Source: Polychytrium aggregatum
Taxonomy: Eukaryota > Chytridiomycota > Chytridiomycetes > Polychytriales
Reading direction: 5' to 3'
NCBI RefSeq assembly: GCF_025602895.1
Contig: NW_026516550.1
Coordinates: forward strand, 1 to 23,578
DNA length: 23,578 bases
Positions 7,251 to 15,330 of the stretch are shown one piece after another. The notes under the pieces were generated by a model, which was not told the origin of the DNA, ran no database searches, and saw only the letters and a list, made by a program, of their open reading frames with translations. Every line of letters begins with the position of its first letter. Position 1 is the stretch's first letter. Made by a program: the position numbers and the translations under genes.

Positions 7251-9668
7251 ATGGATTCCTTCGTTCACCTCACCACCGTCACCTGCCAGGACACTGCACA
7301 ATCCAAGATTCGTAACATCTACCAGGTCTACATCAACGCTGCCGATCTCAGCGGACCTACACCCAAGAGTGATCTCAAGGCCCAATGGCACCAGTTCTTC
7401 AAGGTCATGACCACTTGCGTCTCCCCAGTGGAAATCGTTGCACAGGTCACCGAGCGCACCCTCGCAGCAGCTACCCGCATCGGCATCGACACTATCGACG
7501 ATCAGGTTGCCGTCGCTCGAGTCCGTCTTGAGCCTGCCTTCTTTGACCAATACTTCAAGCACCTTCGTACCGAGCCCCTAGACGACAAGGAGAACACTCT
7601 CGGGTTGATCAAGGCCATGTTTTCGATCAAGGGATGGGGAGCCGCCACCAAACGCTCGGCTCAAGGTTTCCGAACGATCAAGGCACTCGAGGACAAGGGT
7701 CACATCCCCTCCATGATCGCCATGATCGAGCATTACATCGCGGCCGAGAAATACATCAATGTATTCGAGCTCAGCACCAAACTCGCAGCCAAGGGTAACA
7801 TCCAGGGCCATCACTTCCTGGGCTGGACTCATTTCCATGGCAAGGGAACTCCCCAAAACTACACACTCGCAGTCAAGCATTTCAACATTGCCGTCGGGTC
7901 CAACCACCGCTGCTCCCAGAAGATCCTCGGCGACTGCCATTTTTACGGCCTCGGTGTCGCCCAGAGCTACCAAGTCGCCTTTGCCTTCTACCTCTGTGCC
8001 GGCCTCGCTGGAGATCCAGAAGCAGCCTTCCAGCTGGGTGAACTCTACAAGAACGGCCTTGGAATCGATACCGACGTCAAGAGTGCTCTCCTGTGGTACG
8101 ACCTGGCCAGCAACGGTGGAAACATCGATGCCTGTCGGACCCTGGGTGAGATCTACCTCACCGGCACCATCGCCCCTGCCGACGCCACCAAGGCTGTCAA
8201 GCTCTTGCAGACCGCTGCCGATGCGAAAGATCCAAAGGCGTGCTACTTGATGGGTGAAATCTACCATTACGGCCGCCACGGAGTCGAAAGGGATTACACC
8301 AAGGCGACACCCCTCTTCCACATTGCAGCCCTCTCTGGACAAAACTCGGATGCCGAGTACATTGTCGGCTACTTGCACGAAAACGGCATAGGCTCGACCA
8401 AGGACCTTCGTAAGGCGGTTTATTGGTACAAAAAGTCTGCCAACAACGACAACCCAAACGGCCGGTTCGGGCTCGCTCGGATGATGCTCAAGGGAGCTGG
8501 TGGCATCAAGAAGAATGTCCAGGGTGCGATCGATACCCTCGTTGCGTCGGCAGCACAAGGTCACCCTGGTGCTTCCTACGTTCTTGGCACTCTCTGGGAA
8601 ACCAAGGCCATTACCGAGCCAGGCAAGGATAATTACCAAGAAGCTATACACCTCTTCACCGTCGCAGCCAACGGTGGCTATCACGAAGCTCAAGCCCGCC
8701 TTGGCAACATATACTTCCAGGGAGACCGAGTCTCCGTGGACTTTGCCAAGGCATTCAAGCTTCTTTTGGCCGCAAGCGATTCGGACGAAGACAATGTCAT
8801 CAAACAGACTCACAATCTCGGCGAGTGTTATCTGCATGGCTTCGGGGTCCGTCGCGATGTCCCCATGGCCATCGTTGCTTTTGAGCGCGCAGCCAACGCT
8901 GGAAACACCGAGTCCCAGTATCAGCTCGGCGTCATCCATACCCGTCCTGGGTCGTATGGATGGTATACCGACTACAATATCGCAGCCAAATGGCTCACTA
9001 TGGCGAGCACCAAGAACCACGCCGAAGCCCAGTTTGAACTCGCCGAACTCCATTTCTACGGCCGAGGCATGACGGAGCCCGATACGAAAACCGCCATTGT
9101 ACTCTATCAAAAGGCCGTCGATAACAACTGCGAGAAGGCTCAGTTTATTCTTGGCTTTCGTTATTCTTTTGGCGCTAATGACATTCCAAAAGACCCATCT
9201 ACGGGCTTGGAGTACCTCAAGCAGGCACACGCCAGAGGTCATTCAAATGCCACTGCCGCCATTGGAATGCATCATTATTATGGTACTGCTGGCTGCACAA
9301 AGGACTGTGAGAGAGCACTTACCCTCTTCAACGACAGCGCTGCCCGCGGCTCCGCTCTCGGTCACTTTTGGGTCGGTATGTTCTTCTACGGTGGTGTTGT
9401 TGTGGATCAAAACTTTGATATCGCTTACAGCCACTTTACCAAAGCTGCTTGCATGAGATTTGCACCAGCGTTCAGAGCTATTGCACGTTATCATGAACTT
9501 GGGTTGGGTGGATTCCCAGTATGCTTGTTGAGTGCTCGAGACCGCTACCGCACGGCCGCCCGTCTAGGTGACACCGGTGGTGCTGAAAAATTCAAGGCCT
9601 TGTCTGCTCAGCTTCATGTTTGCGATTCCTTCGACCCTATCGATGAGATTGACCCATTCACTGAATAA
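7251..9668 (+). CDS. Sel1-like repeat protein, 805 aa
   Basis: The ATG at 7251 is the first in frame after the upstream stop. The same frame is open back into the LTR, but that extension is out of frame with the interrupted ORF and reads as non-protein. Residues 1 to about 180 form an N-terminal part I cannot assign. From about 185 to 785 the protein is a run of roughly 15 Sel1-like repeats (paired helices of about 36 residues with the A..LG..Y..G.G pattern, for example AAFQLGELYKNGLGI and ACRTLGEIYLTG). Sel1 repeats are alpha-solenoids that scaffold protein complexes. The tail is acidic. No introns, kinase domain, signal peptide or membrane helix are visible. Sel1 proteins are multiplied in early-diverging fungi and also occur in some giant viruses, so origin is open. 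The specific partner is unknown. Confidence 0.9.
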   Translation: MDSFVHLTTVTCQDTAQSKIRNIYQVYINAADLSGPTPKSDLKAQWHQFFKVMTTCVSPVEIVAQVTERTLAAATRIGIDTIDDQVAVARVRLEPAFFDQYFKHLRTEPLDDKENTLGLIKAMFSIKGWGAATKRSAQGFRTIKALEDKGHIPSMIAMIEHYIAAEKYINVFELSTKLAAKGNIQGHHFLGWTHFHGKGTPQNYTLAVKHFNIAVGSNHRCSQKILGDCHFYGLGVAQSYQVAFAFYLCAGLAGDPEAAFQLGELYKNGLGIDTDVKSALLWYDLASNGGNIDACRTLGEIYLTGTIAPADATKAVKLLQTAADAKDPKACYLMGEIYHYGRHGVERDYTKATPLFHIAALSGQNSDAEYIVGYLHENGIGSTKDLRKAVYWYKKSANNDNPNGRFGLARMMLKGAGGIKKNVQGAIDTLVASAAQGHPGASYVLGTLWETKAITEPGKDNYQEAIHLFTVAANGGYHEAQARLGNIYFQGDRVSVDFAKAFKLLLAASDSDEDNVIKQTHNLGECYLHGFGVRRDVPMAIVAFERAANAGNTESQYQLGVIHTRPGSYGWYTDYNIAAKWLTMASTKNHAEAQFELAELHFYGRGMTEPDTKTAIVLYQKAVDNNCEKAQFILGFRYSFGANDIPKDPSTGLEYLKQAHARGHSNATAAIGMHHYYGTAGCTKDCERALTLFNDSAARGSALGHFWVGMFFYGGVVVDQNFDIAYSHFTKAACMRFAPAFRAIARYHELGLGGFPVCLLSARDRYRTAARLGDTGGAEKFKALSAQLHVCDSFDPIDEIDPFTE

Positions 9669-9680
9669 AGGTTTGAGTCC

Positions 9681-11633
9681 TTACACCGACAGGACCTGTA
9701 CATGATAAGTAATCGTGGCACCGGAAGGCGAGTTGGCCAGTGTCTGGAATCCCAGAGTGGGCTGGCCGTTCGCAGGCCATGTAATCTCTAGCGACTCACC
9801 ATTCGATCCCTTTGCACTGCTGAGTCGTTGCACGGTGCCAGAGATACCAGAGCGAGCACTCATGATGAAGGTGGCAGCCGCTCCGCTGGACACATTGTCA
9901 CGGACAAGGATCATGTAGCTGCCGTGAGTGGTGGTACCGGAAATGACCGTTGAGCTCGAGGGGGTCGTACCGTCGTCCTTCATGGCAATGTCAGAAGTGA
10001 CGGGCACGGTGTTACCGTTGATCGAGTTGATTCCAGTCACGGCACCTGATGTGGAGATGTTAACCGCTCCATTAATGGTAACTCCGGCTCCGGGGGTAAG
10101 CTCGTTGACCGCATCGGTCTGCACAGAGTCATCCGCAATCAGCTTCTTGGCATGGAAGGTGCCGCGAGAGATCAACCCGGCTTTGGAGTGGTAGGTGGGG
10201 TCGTTAGGAGTGAAACCCACCTGGAACTCGTCAGTGGTCTCGATCCAAGCGGACACGGCATAGGTCTTGTAGTAGAGGCCGTAGACTGAAGTGTTGTCGG
10301 GTTGAGTGACCCATGCCGTTTCGACCGTGGCGATCTTGGTGGTGGCATCAAAGCCAGTGATCTGGCGGATACCACCGGTACCGGTGCCACTCATGATCCG
10401 AATCCACCAGTTTTTGTAGTAGTCGGTGGCAGCAGTGTCAGACGCAGCGAGCGTGATAGTGGTGCTGCTGGTCGAGCCCTGGGCAGTTCCGCTAAGATCG
10501 GGAGTGGCGTTAGTGACATCACCAGCACCGGTCTCGCTGTCCGTTTGGTATCGCTGCATGACGATACCCACATCCGAGAGCGAGGCAGGAGCGGCGTTCA
10601 AGAGAATCCAATTGTCGTTCACTGTGAGCGTCTGACTCGTAATAGTGGTCGAGGCACCAAGCACAGTGAGGTTGCCCTGGACCGTGGTGTTGCCGCTAAC
10701 GTTCACGTTTCCGCCGACATTGAGGTTCTTGGTAATCTCAGCTCCTCCTGCAACCTGAAGAGCACCGCTGGTCAGATTGGTCGAGTCAGTAGTATTGGTG
10801 AGGCTGATGATACCGGCAAAGCTCGAGTTATCACCGACACCGATGCCTCCAGAAACGACGAGCGCACCGGTCGAGGGGCTGGTGGACGCCGTGGTGTTGG
10901 TGAAGCTGACGGCATTGGAAGCAGTGAAGGTAGAGCCAGTGAACTGGACATTTCCCCATGCATTGAGGTTGTTCAGGGTCGAGAGTCCGGTCACGCCGAG
11001 CTTCTGAGTGGTGACGGTCTGGGCACACCCAATGCCACCCGCAACGATCAGCGCTCCACTCGTGGTGTTGGTCGAGTCGGTAGTGCTGTCGAGCGTGACA
11101 GTGCTAGCGACTTCGAGAGTGCTGCCCAAATACGTCGATCCACCAGCCGAAATGCCGCCAGAGACAACGAGTGCACCCGCAGTCGACGTACCGGGAGTGG
11201 TGTCGGTAATGGTCACTGTTCCGGTCGAAGTGATTTGGGTGGTGAACAGGCGGTGGAGCCAGGCATCTTGCTGGACCGAGAGACCTCCGGCTGTCTTAAA
11301 ACTCCCAGTGGTGTACGAAGTGGCATTGGTGGTGTCAGTGATGGAGATCACGCCGTTAAAAACCGACCCACCGTTGATCGTGAGGGCACTGACCGAGTCG
11401 GTGGTGTTGATGGTGAGCCGGCCGTTGAAGTACGAGTCATTGCCGGCATAGATACCACCAGCGACACTAAGAGCACCAGAGTTGGCAGTGGAGGTGGCCG
11501 CAGTGGTCGAGCCAATGCGGACAACGTTAGCAATAGTGAGGTCACCGAGACCATAGTCCACTGTGGACGATCCCGGCAAAATGTCTACATTACCGTTGTA
11601 GACGACGTTCAAGTAGGTTGGATCAGCTGCCAT
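9681..11633 (-). CDS. Fibre-like repeat protein, giant-virus/phage type, 650 aa
   Basis: An intronless ATG-to-TAA frame, 12 bp from the convergent Sel1 gene. Six motifs of the form (S/T)GAL.V(A/S)GGI recur near residues 53, 110, 153, 193, 256 and 290, separated by Ser/Thr/Asn-rich beta-type segments (TNTTDSTN). Residues about 300-365 hold a NLTVLGAS..TLTVNDNWILLN block ending in VGIVMQRYQ. That arrangement is familiar from structural fibre proteins of large phages and giant viruses. The C-terminal 80 residues look like a small beta-sandwich head (GSYMILVRD ... YHVQVLSV). There is no signal peptide, membrane helix or S74 chaperone motif. Expected role: an elongated trimeric fibre on a particle surface. 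The family likeness is by motif recognition; a search could show a wholly fungal family instead. Confidence 0.75.
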   Translation of the reverse strand: MAADPTYLNVVYNGNVDILPGSSTVDYGLGDLTIANVVRIGSTTAATSTANSGALSVAGGIYAGNDSYFNGRLTINTTDSVSALTINGGSVFNGVISITDTTNATSYTTGSFKTAGGLSVQQDAWLHRLFTTQITSTGTVTITDTTPGTSTAGALVVSGGISAGGSTYLGSTLEVASTVTLDSTTDSTNTTSGALIVAGGIGCAQTVTTQKLGVTGLSTLNNLNAWGNVQFTGSTFTASNAVSFTNTTASTSPSTGALVVSGGIGVGDNSSFAGIISLTNTTDSTNLTSGALQVAGGAEITKNLNVGGNVNVSGNTTVQGNLTVLGASTTITSQTLTVNDNWILLNAAPASLSDVGIVMQRYQTDSETGAGDVTNATPDLSGTAQGSTSSTTITLAASDTAATDYYKNWWIRIMSGTGTGGIRQITGFDATTKIATVETAWVTQPDNTSVYGLYYKTYAVSAWIETTDEFQVGFTPNDPTYHSKAGLISRGTFHAKKLIADDSVQTDAVNELTPGAGVTINGAVNISTSGAVTGINSINGNTVPVTSDIAMKDDGTTPSSSTVISGTTTHGSYMILVRDNVSSGAAATFIMSARSGISGTVQRLSSAKGSNGESLEITWPANGQPTLGFQTLANSPSGATITYHVQVLSV

Positions 11634-11665
11634 AGAAGAAAATAAGTTGGCTACTCATTGCACAA

Positions 11666-11677
11666 GGAATTTTTTTC
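11666..11677 (-). promoter_or_regulatory. A7-T box upstream of the fibre gene
   Basis: GAAAAAAATTCC on the coding strand, with 36 bp between the A run and the ATG at 11633. One of five matching boxes in the window. Confidence 0.5.
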
Positions 11678-11731
11678 ATCCAGGGTCAGTTTTCCGGGTC
11701 GCTCTCCATGCGTCGATCCATTCCCACCTGC

Positions 11732-12742
11732 CTACTTGCCTGTCGTGTTTGTCGCCCAGACCAAGTTTGTCCCGTTGTAGATGACCAGGTTTCCGTCGTT
11801 TTGCATCGTGAGCGCCGTAACTGGTCGTCCATCGGTATGTGAGACCCACAGAGGCTTCTTGGCGCTGTCGAATACGACCAGATTGCCATCGTTTTGAAGC
11901 GTCGCTGTATACGGTCCTGTTCCCTGACCACTCGTTCCGGTCGACCATGTGGAGGCACCGGTTTTGTTGTTGTATACCACGAGGTTCCCATCCTGCTGCA
12001 TAACCAAAGCGTACGAAGAATCCGGTGAGGATAACACAGCACACGACGCCATACTCGTACCTGGTGACAATGACGAATTGGTCGATGCAGCGGCACTGAA
12101 CGGCATCCCCGCAGCACTGCACTGCGAATACACCGATGCGGGAGCTGCCAGCTTGCTGATGTACAGGTTTTGATTTACAGCCCCTGGAGTGCATGCAGCC
12201 AGATCAAGCACTGTACCATTTGTCCTGGTATTGCCTTGCAAATCAAGACACTTGGTGCTGTCGGGTCCCCATGTCCATGTCGATCCACTGCTCGTGTTGT
12301 TCGTCCAGGTTTGCGACTGGTCCGTGATATCACACGTCTTGATAACAATGGCGCTGCCTGCTGCAGCACTCGTTCCACCGGTTGGAGCGAGACACTTCAT
12401 GCTGGTTTGGTCAATGAGACGCTGGTTAGTGCTGTCGTATCCAAAGTTTTGTCCTGCTCCATTCGAGTAATCCCAGTAAACCACAGCCGTACCATCGGCC
12501 GTCTGCCCACCGGATACCTCCAAACCTCGCGAGGCGTTGTCGCTCGTATGGAACATACCATACATTGGCGCACCAAAAGTCGGCTGTGAAACGGACCCGA
12601 CTCCGCTTGTAGCAGGAGCGGTGCGGATTGGATAATACGATGCGAGTGCGTTGCGGTAGTAGCCCATACCCGCACCACCAAGAGCGATTGCGGAGCATAT
12701 GCATGCGACCACGATGACAATAATGACGATCAAGATGCTCAT
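11732..12742 (-). CDS. Membrane-anchored ricin-B plus bulb-type double lectin, 336 aa
   Basis: The start is set at the ATG 12742, because the product then begins directly with a hydrophobic helix (MSILIVIIVIVV, residues 2-22). The longer frame to 12823 would put charged residues and the promoter box inside the protein. After a short linker (30-58) comes a ricin-type beta-trefoil (about 60-198) with QNFGYDS, CLAP, QSQTWTNN and KCLDLQG segments. A bulb-type mannose lectin (about 228-332) follows, with three QxDxNxVxY-type sites at 249, 283 (last residue Phe) and 314. Topology is probably N-in, with lectins outside. It should bind glycans, probably mannose by the bulb-lectin sites. No enzymatic A-chain is present, so it is not a ricin-like toxin. 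It is a tandem paralog of 12857..14065. Confidence 0.85.
   Translation of the reverse strand: MSILIVIIVIVVACICSAIALGGAGMGYYRNALASYYPIRTAPATSGVGSVSQPTFGAPMYGMFHTSDNASRGLEVSGGQTADGTAVVYWDYSNGAGQNFGYDSTNQRLIDQTSMKCLAPTGGTSAAAGSAIVIKTCDITDQSQTWTNNTSSGSTWTWGPDSTKCLDLQGNTRTNGTVLDLAACTPGAVNQNLYISKLAAPASVYSQCSAAGMPFSAAASTNSSLSPGTSMASCAVLSSPDSSYALVMQQDGNLVVYNNKTGASTWSTGTSGQGTGPYTATLQNDGNLVVFDSAKKPLWVSHTDGRPVTALTMQNDGNLVIYNGTNLVWATNTTGK
12234..12453. repeat. High-identity block shared with 13356..13575
   Basis: This 220-bp block within the ricin-type domain matches the second lectin gene with about seven differences (roughly 97%), at a constant offset of 1,122 bp. The flanking coding sequence is clearly less similar. 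Confidence 0.85.
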
Positions 12743-12767
12743 TGTGGTGTGCTCACCAAGAGATTTG

Positions 12768-12797
12768 TCGTTCTGCTTTGTGGTTTCATTTTTTTTC
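12768..12797 (-). promoter_or_regulatory. A8-T box and conserved leader upstream of lectin 1
   Basis: GAAAAAAAATGAAACC on the coding strand, 46 bp before the ATG at 12742. The box and the following CACAAAGCAGAACGA are nearly identical to the block at 14073..14101 before lectin 2. AAAAATGAA resembles the AAAANTGAAA core of NCLDV early promoters (poxvirus type). Confidence 0.55.
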
Positions 12798-12856
12798 GAG
12801 TATCGGTGCTTTCGAGTTTGCAATCATTCGATTCCACAGGGACTGGCTTCAATTGC

Positions 12857-14065
12857 CTACTGACCCATCGTGTCGGTCGCCCAGACAGCGGATGTCCCGT
12901 TGTAGATGACCAAGTTTCCGTCGTTTTGCATCGTGAGTGCCGTTACCGTTCGTCCATTTGTCTGCGACGACCACAGAGCAGTCTTGGTGGAGTCATACAC
13001 AACCAGGTTTCCGTCGGTCTGGAATGACGCTGTGTATGGACCCTTACCTTGCCCGCTCGTACCTGACGACCATGTAGAGGCACCGGTTTTGTTGTTGTAC
13101 AGCACCAGATTACCGTCTTGCTGCATAATGAATGAATGCATGGAATCGGGTGATGTCAGTACCGTACATGAGGCAATGTTTGTACCCGGAGCAATAGACG
13201 AATTGGTCGATGCGACGGCGGTCACTGGTGTGGCGGCTGCACTGCACTGAGCACTAGCGGCTGCCGGAACAAGCATCGGTCCAAAGTAGAAATTCTGGTT
13301 CGCCCCACCACTGCACGTCCACAAATCCAGAACCGTCCCGTTGCTTCGACCGTTACCTTGCAAATCAAGACACTTGGTACTGTCGGGTCCCCATGTCCAT
13401 GTCGATCCACTGCTCGTGTTGTTCGTCCAGGTTTGCGACTGGTCCGTGATATCACACGTCTTGATGACAATGGCGCTGCCAGCAGCAGCACTCGTTCCAC
13501 CGGTGGGTGCGAGACACTTCATGCTGGTTTGGTCAATGAGACGCTGGTTAGTGCTGTCGTATCCAAAGTTTTGCCCGGATCCGTTCGAATAGTCCCAGTA
13601 AACCACAGCCGTGCCATCCGCCGTCTGTCCACCCCAAGTCGCAAGGCCGCGTGCGGCATTGTCGTTCGTTCGGAAAATGGTATAAGACGATGCTCCAAAC
13701 GTCGGCTGCGGGGTACTACCTGATGCCGTTGTAGTCGTGCTTGGTGTGGGCGTTGTGTTGCCACTGCCTGTTCCGCTGGGTGTCCCGCTGGTCCCGCTGG
13801 TGCTGGGAGTGCTGCTACTACCAGACCCCGAGCCACTCGAGCCACTGCTTCCGGAGCCGGTACCCGTTGCGCTCGGTGAACTGCTACTGCTGCCACTGGT
13901 ATTGGTGGTGTTGCTGGTGTTAGGTGAACTCGAGCTGCTACTACTCGAGTTACCGCTCGATGATGACTGCATGTAAAAGTAATAGTATAAACCAACGCCA
14001 CCGCTCGCCATCACAGAGCATATACAAACGATAATGGCAACGATGATAATTACCGTAGTGTTCAT
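12857..14065 (-). CDS. Membrane-anchored double lectin with Ser/Thr-rich stalk, 402 aa
   Basis: The start is set at the ATG 14065 (MNTTVIIIVAIIVCICSVMA), again directly at a membrane helix (4-23). Residues 33-120 are an almost pure Ser/Gly/Thr/Pro stalk, probably heavily O-glycosylated, which the first lectin lacks. A ricin-type trefoil (about 128-262) and a bulb-type lectin (about 292-398) follow, with complete QxDxNxVxY sites at 315, 349 and 380. The long stalk would lift the lectins far from the membrane. The same gene order, orientation and leader as 11732..12742 indicate tandem duplication. Likely role: adhesion or glycan binding on a cell or particle surface. The N-terminal extension to 14167 overlaps both divergent promoter boxes and is rejected. 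Confidence 0.85.
   Translation of the reverse strand: MNTTVIIIVAIIVCICSVMASGGVGLYYYFYMQSSSSGNSSSSSSSSPNTSNTTNTSGSSSSSPSATGTGSGSSGSSGSGSGSSSTPSTSGTSGTPSGTGSGNTTPTPSTTTTASGSTPQPTFGASSYTIFRTNDNAARGLATWGGQTADGTAVVYWDYSNGSGQNFGYDSTNQRLIDQTSMKCLAPTGGTSAAAGSAIVIKTCDITDQSQTWTNNTSSGSTWTWGPDSTKCLDLQGNGRSNGTVLDLWTCSGGANQNFYFGPMLVPAAASAQCSAAATPVTAVASTNSSIAPGTNIASCTVLTSPDSMHSFIMQQDGNLVLYNNKTGASTWSSGTSGQGKGPYTASFQTDGNLVVYDSTKTALWSSQTNGRTVTALTMQNDGNLVIYNGTSAVWATDTMGQ
13356..13575. repeat. High-identity block shared with 12234..12453
   Basis: Second copy of the 220-bp, about 97% identical segment, inside the ricin-type domain of lectin 2. Confidence 0.85.
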
Positions 14066-14072
14066 CGACGAA

Positions 14073-14101
14073 TCGTTCTGCTTTGTGGCTTCATTTTTTT
14101 C
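14073..14101 (-). promoter_or_regulatory. A7-T box and conserved leader upstream of lectin 2
   Basis: GAAAAAAATGAAGCC on the coding strand, 28 bp before the ATG at 14065. It shares about 28 bases with the leader of lectin 1, with one mismatch and one A fewer. Confidence 0.55.
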
Positions 14102-14127
14102 TTTGACAGGCCGATCGAGTCTGGTCG

Positions 14128-14136
14128 CAAAAAAAT
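14128..14136 (+). promoter_or_regulatory. A7-T box upstream of the 14167 gene
   Basis: CAAAAAAAT, 31 bp before the ATG at 14167. With the box at 14094..14100 on the other strand it makes a compact divergent promoter of 101 bp. Confidence 0.45.
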
Positions 14137-14166
14137 CCAGCCATTCATCAGACAAAATCACATTCA

Positions 14167-14698
14167 ATGCCCTCTAACGACCTGTCGTACGTCGCAATCG
14201 TCGTCGTGCTGATCCTGACTCTGCTGTTTTTTGCTTCGCGCATGCCTCGATGGAGTATCTCACTCCAGTGCCAGCGGCTCAGACTTCATCACCATACCAC
14301 GCGCATCCCTTTTGTCTTTCGCCCTGGACACGACGCTGGCTGACATCAATGCATTCTCAAACTTGGCCAATCGTTCGACGCTGTACGTTGTCGACAAGGG
14401 AACCAACGCCCTCGTGAAGCTCACCAGCGCTGATCAAAGCATGTGGGTTCGTCGATTCACCTTCCCAGGCACCGGCCTGGACTCGACCACACTCCCCAGA
14501 TACGCATTCTTCTTGACGACCACAGGTGTCGACTGGCCCCAGAAGGCGACCCTGCAGCTCACTGCCAATACCAATGGGGTGGTGTCATCGTCCAGTATCG
14601 ATATTCGGCAGTTCCCTGGTGTCGCTCGCCTCGTCATCCCACCACCAACGGGCAGAACAGCGGATACGACATACCTCTACAGTTTCGCCTGGCAATAG
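14167..14698 (+). CDS. Small membrane-anchored beta-rich protein (GVDWPQ family), frame break near N terminus
   Basis: The ATG at 14167 opens with MPSNDLSY and a hydrophobic helix (about residues 8-23), but that frame stops early. The rest of the protein is one frame over, from about 14231 to the TAG at 14696..14698. Removing one T from the T6 run at 14227..14232 joins them into exactly 176 aa; the shift could lie anywhere to about 14290. The product matches the 172-aa protein at 22819..23337 along its length: N-terminal anchor, then TTTGVDWPQKAT, IRQFPG and a C-terminal YLYSFAW. No known domain recognised. The ectodomain looks all-beta. Its position next to the lectins and fibre and its own A7-T box suggest a surface structural protein. 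Whether the frame break is real or an assembly error is undecided. Confidence 0.75.
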
Positions 14699-15330
14699 GG
14701 GGGCGACGGATCGATGGGTTGCTGGACAGGCGCCTGGTGGTTGGGTGGTTGGCGTCTGACGCGTCCCACACTCCAGTGTGGTTGCATCCGGTTTTTTTTT
14801 CGCGTTCCGGCGTCCGGAACCCGCCTCACCGCTCCTTTTCCTTGGCGCCCGCCCTCTTCCCCCCGTCCGCCCTCCACGTCGTCCGCCACCACCATCTCCA
14901 GGAAAGTATATCGTCGCTGCCTGCAACAACCACCCACACCCTCACACCCCCGCTGCTGTATGCTTCGCTGGCTCTGCTCGGACCTCTTATTGAAACGTCT
15001 GACTCTTTGCAGTGGGATACTCTGGTGTATTGTTTGAGCATCGGCCAACCTCATCACGAGGGACGCTTGTGGACATACACTGGTGTGTCTTGCTGCGGTG
15101 TGGACCGGTGGATCAACGAAGGAATGAAAGAGCTGCTATGTCATTTTCCTCTTGCATTGACTACCGTCATATCCATGTGATGATAATCGAAAGTTTATTA
15201 ATCCTTCCAAACTGACTTTTGGCTCTCTGACGCAGGCTCGTTCGTCAACTATTCGCTCTTGGGACACGAATGCTTCGGTACACTCATCTAATATCTATGG
15301 CATGTAATCTCCCCTCGCCTGCGCAAGTAT
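14699..15330. other. Gene-free stretch with two hairpins and a T9 run
   Basis: I see no credible gene here; the open frames are shadows without domain or paralog support. Two perfect inverted repeats lie 70-120 bp after the 14167 gene: CCACACT/AGTGTGG at 14766..14781 and GTTCCGG/CCGGAAC at 14804..14820, with a run of nine T (14792..14800) between. They could mark transcript ends, as palindromes do in mimivirus. From about 14830 to 15330 there is only unremarkable sequence. Confidence 0.5.

Noticed and set aside
12743..12823. Longer N termini for the two lectins (to 12823 and 14167)
   Set aside because: They would place charged residues before the anchor and put the A7-T box in the coding sequence. 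The resemblance of the two leaders is better explained as shared upstream sequence from the duplication.
11732..14065. Ricin-like toxins
   Set aside because: Only the carbohydrate-binding trefoil is present. There is no ribosome-inactivating domain, and the proteins have membrane anchors and bulb-type lectin domains.
14443..15180. 245-codon plus-strand frame after the small membrane gene
   Set aside because: It overlaps the supported GVDWPQ-family frame, has low-complexity content and has no paralog.
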